DNA of 7,077 bases from Candidatus Competibacteraceae bacterium (lineage in GTDB: Bacteria > Pseudomonadota > Gammaproteobacteria > Competibacterales > Competibacteraceae): assembly GCA_020444985.1 (NCBI GenBank), contig JAGRHK010000080.1, positions 1 through 7,077 on the forward strand. Direction: 5' to 3'. Below, piece after piece: positions 6,691-7,077 of the stretch (position 1 is the first letter of the stretch; every line of letters begins with the position of its first letter). Made by a program: the position numbers and the translations under genes. The notes under the pieces are model-generated. The model did no database searches. It was given only the letters and a program-made list of their open reading frames with translations, and had not been told where the DNA came from.

Positions 6691-7077
6691 ATGGCGACTG
6701 TTTCCATGCGCCAGATGCTGGAGGCCGGCGTGCATTTCGGCCACCAGACCCGTTACTGGAATCCCAAAATGGCCCCCTATATCTTTGGGGCGCGTAGTAA
6801 AATCCATATTATCAATCTGGAAAAAACCCTGCCGCTGTACCTCGATTCGCTGAATTTCATCGGTCGGCTAGCGTCCAAAGGCGGCAAGGTGTTGCTGGTG
6901 GGCACCAAACGCTCAGCCCGCGAAACGACCGCCGAGGCGGCGATCCGTTGCGGAATGCCTTTTGTCAATCACCGCTGGCTGGGCGGGATGCTCACCAATT
7001 TCAAGACCGTCCGGCAATCCATCAAGCGCCTCAAGGACCTGGAGCTGATGGCCCAGGATGGCACTTTCGACCGCCTG
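6691..7077 (+). CDS. rpsB: 30S ribosomal protein S2, N-terminal part (3' end outside the window)
   Basis: S2 is a late-assembling small-subunit protein needed for S1 docking and translation initiation. The first 129 codons are present, of a family length near 240, running in frame to the last base with no stop. The start MATVSMRQMLEAGVHFGHQ and the blocks RYWNPKMAPYIFGAR, KIHIINLEKT, LLVGTKR, FVNHRWLGGMLTNF and TVRQSIKRLKDLE match E. coli S2 almost block for block. Differences gather in the helical stretch after about residue 50, where the family varies, for example LPLYLDSLNFIGRLA. The ATG at 6691 is supported by an AAGGAG ribosome site and by the family's conserved N terminus. tsf (elongation factor Ts) would be expected next, beyond the window. 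Divergent from map, as in E. coli. Confidence 0.98.
   Translation, partial: MATVSMRQMLEAGVHFGHQTRYWNPKMAPYIFGARSKIHIINLEKTLPLYLDSLNFIGRLASKGGKVLLVGTKRSARETTAEAAIRCGMPFVNHRWLGGMLTNFKTVRQSIKRLKDLELMAQDGTFDRL

Overview
The window is a stretch of ordinary bacterial core genome carrying five genes, two of them cut by the window edges. Every gene can be assigned to a well-known family from its own sequence. The proteins most resemble gammaproteobacterial ones. RpsB, Map and GlnD follow the Escherichia coli sequences closely, and the divergent rpsB / map-glnD order is the one found in E. coli and its relatives. Base composition is moderately GC-rich. I infer a gammaproteobacterium outside the enterics and cannot name the genus.

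Layout: (1) Bases 1-2030, plus strand: the 3' three quarters of alaS (alanyl-tRNA synthetase). (2) Bases 2074-2772, plus strand: a YhhQ-family membrane transporter for queuosine precursors, probably co-transcribed with alaS. (3) Bases 2773-2809: a very short convergent junction with a T8 run and a 12-bp perfect palindrome. (4) Bases 2810-5551, minus strand: glnD, the PII uridylyltransferase/uridylyl-removing nitrogen sensor. (5) Bases 5600-6394, minus strand: map, type I methionine aminopeptidase, immediately upstream of glnD and probably in the same transcript. (6) Bases 6395-6690: a divergent control region. It holds a stringent-type promoter and a structured leader for rpsB, and presumably the map promoter on the other strand. 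(7) Bases 6691-7077, plus strand: the first 129 codons of rpsB (ribosomal protein S2), cut by the window end.

Most of the genes serve translation: tRNA charging (AlaS), supply of a tRNA wobble-base precursor (YhhQ), removal of the initiator methionine (Map) and the small ribosomal subunit (S2). GlnD links the set to nitrogen control through PII. No mobile element, CRISPR array, tRNA, prophage or defence gene is visible, and I found no undescribed system. The most informative non-coding element is the rpsB leader, where two helices and a competing long-range pairing can be drawn by hand. They fit S2 autoregulation.
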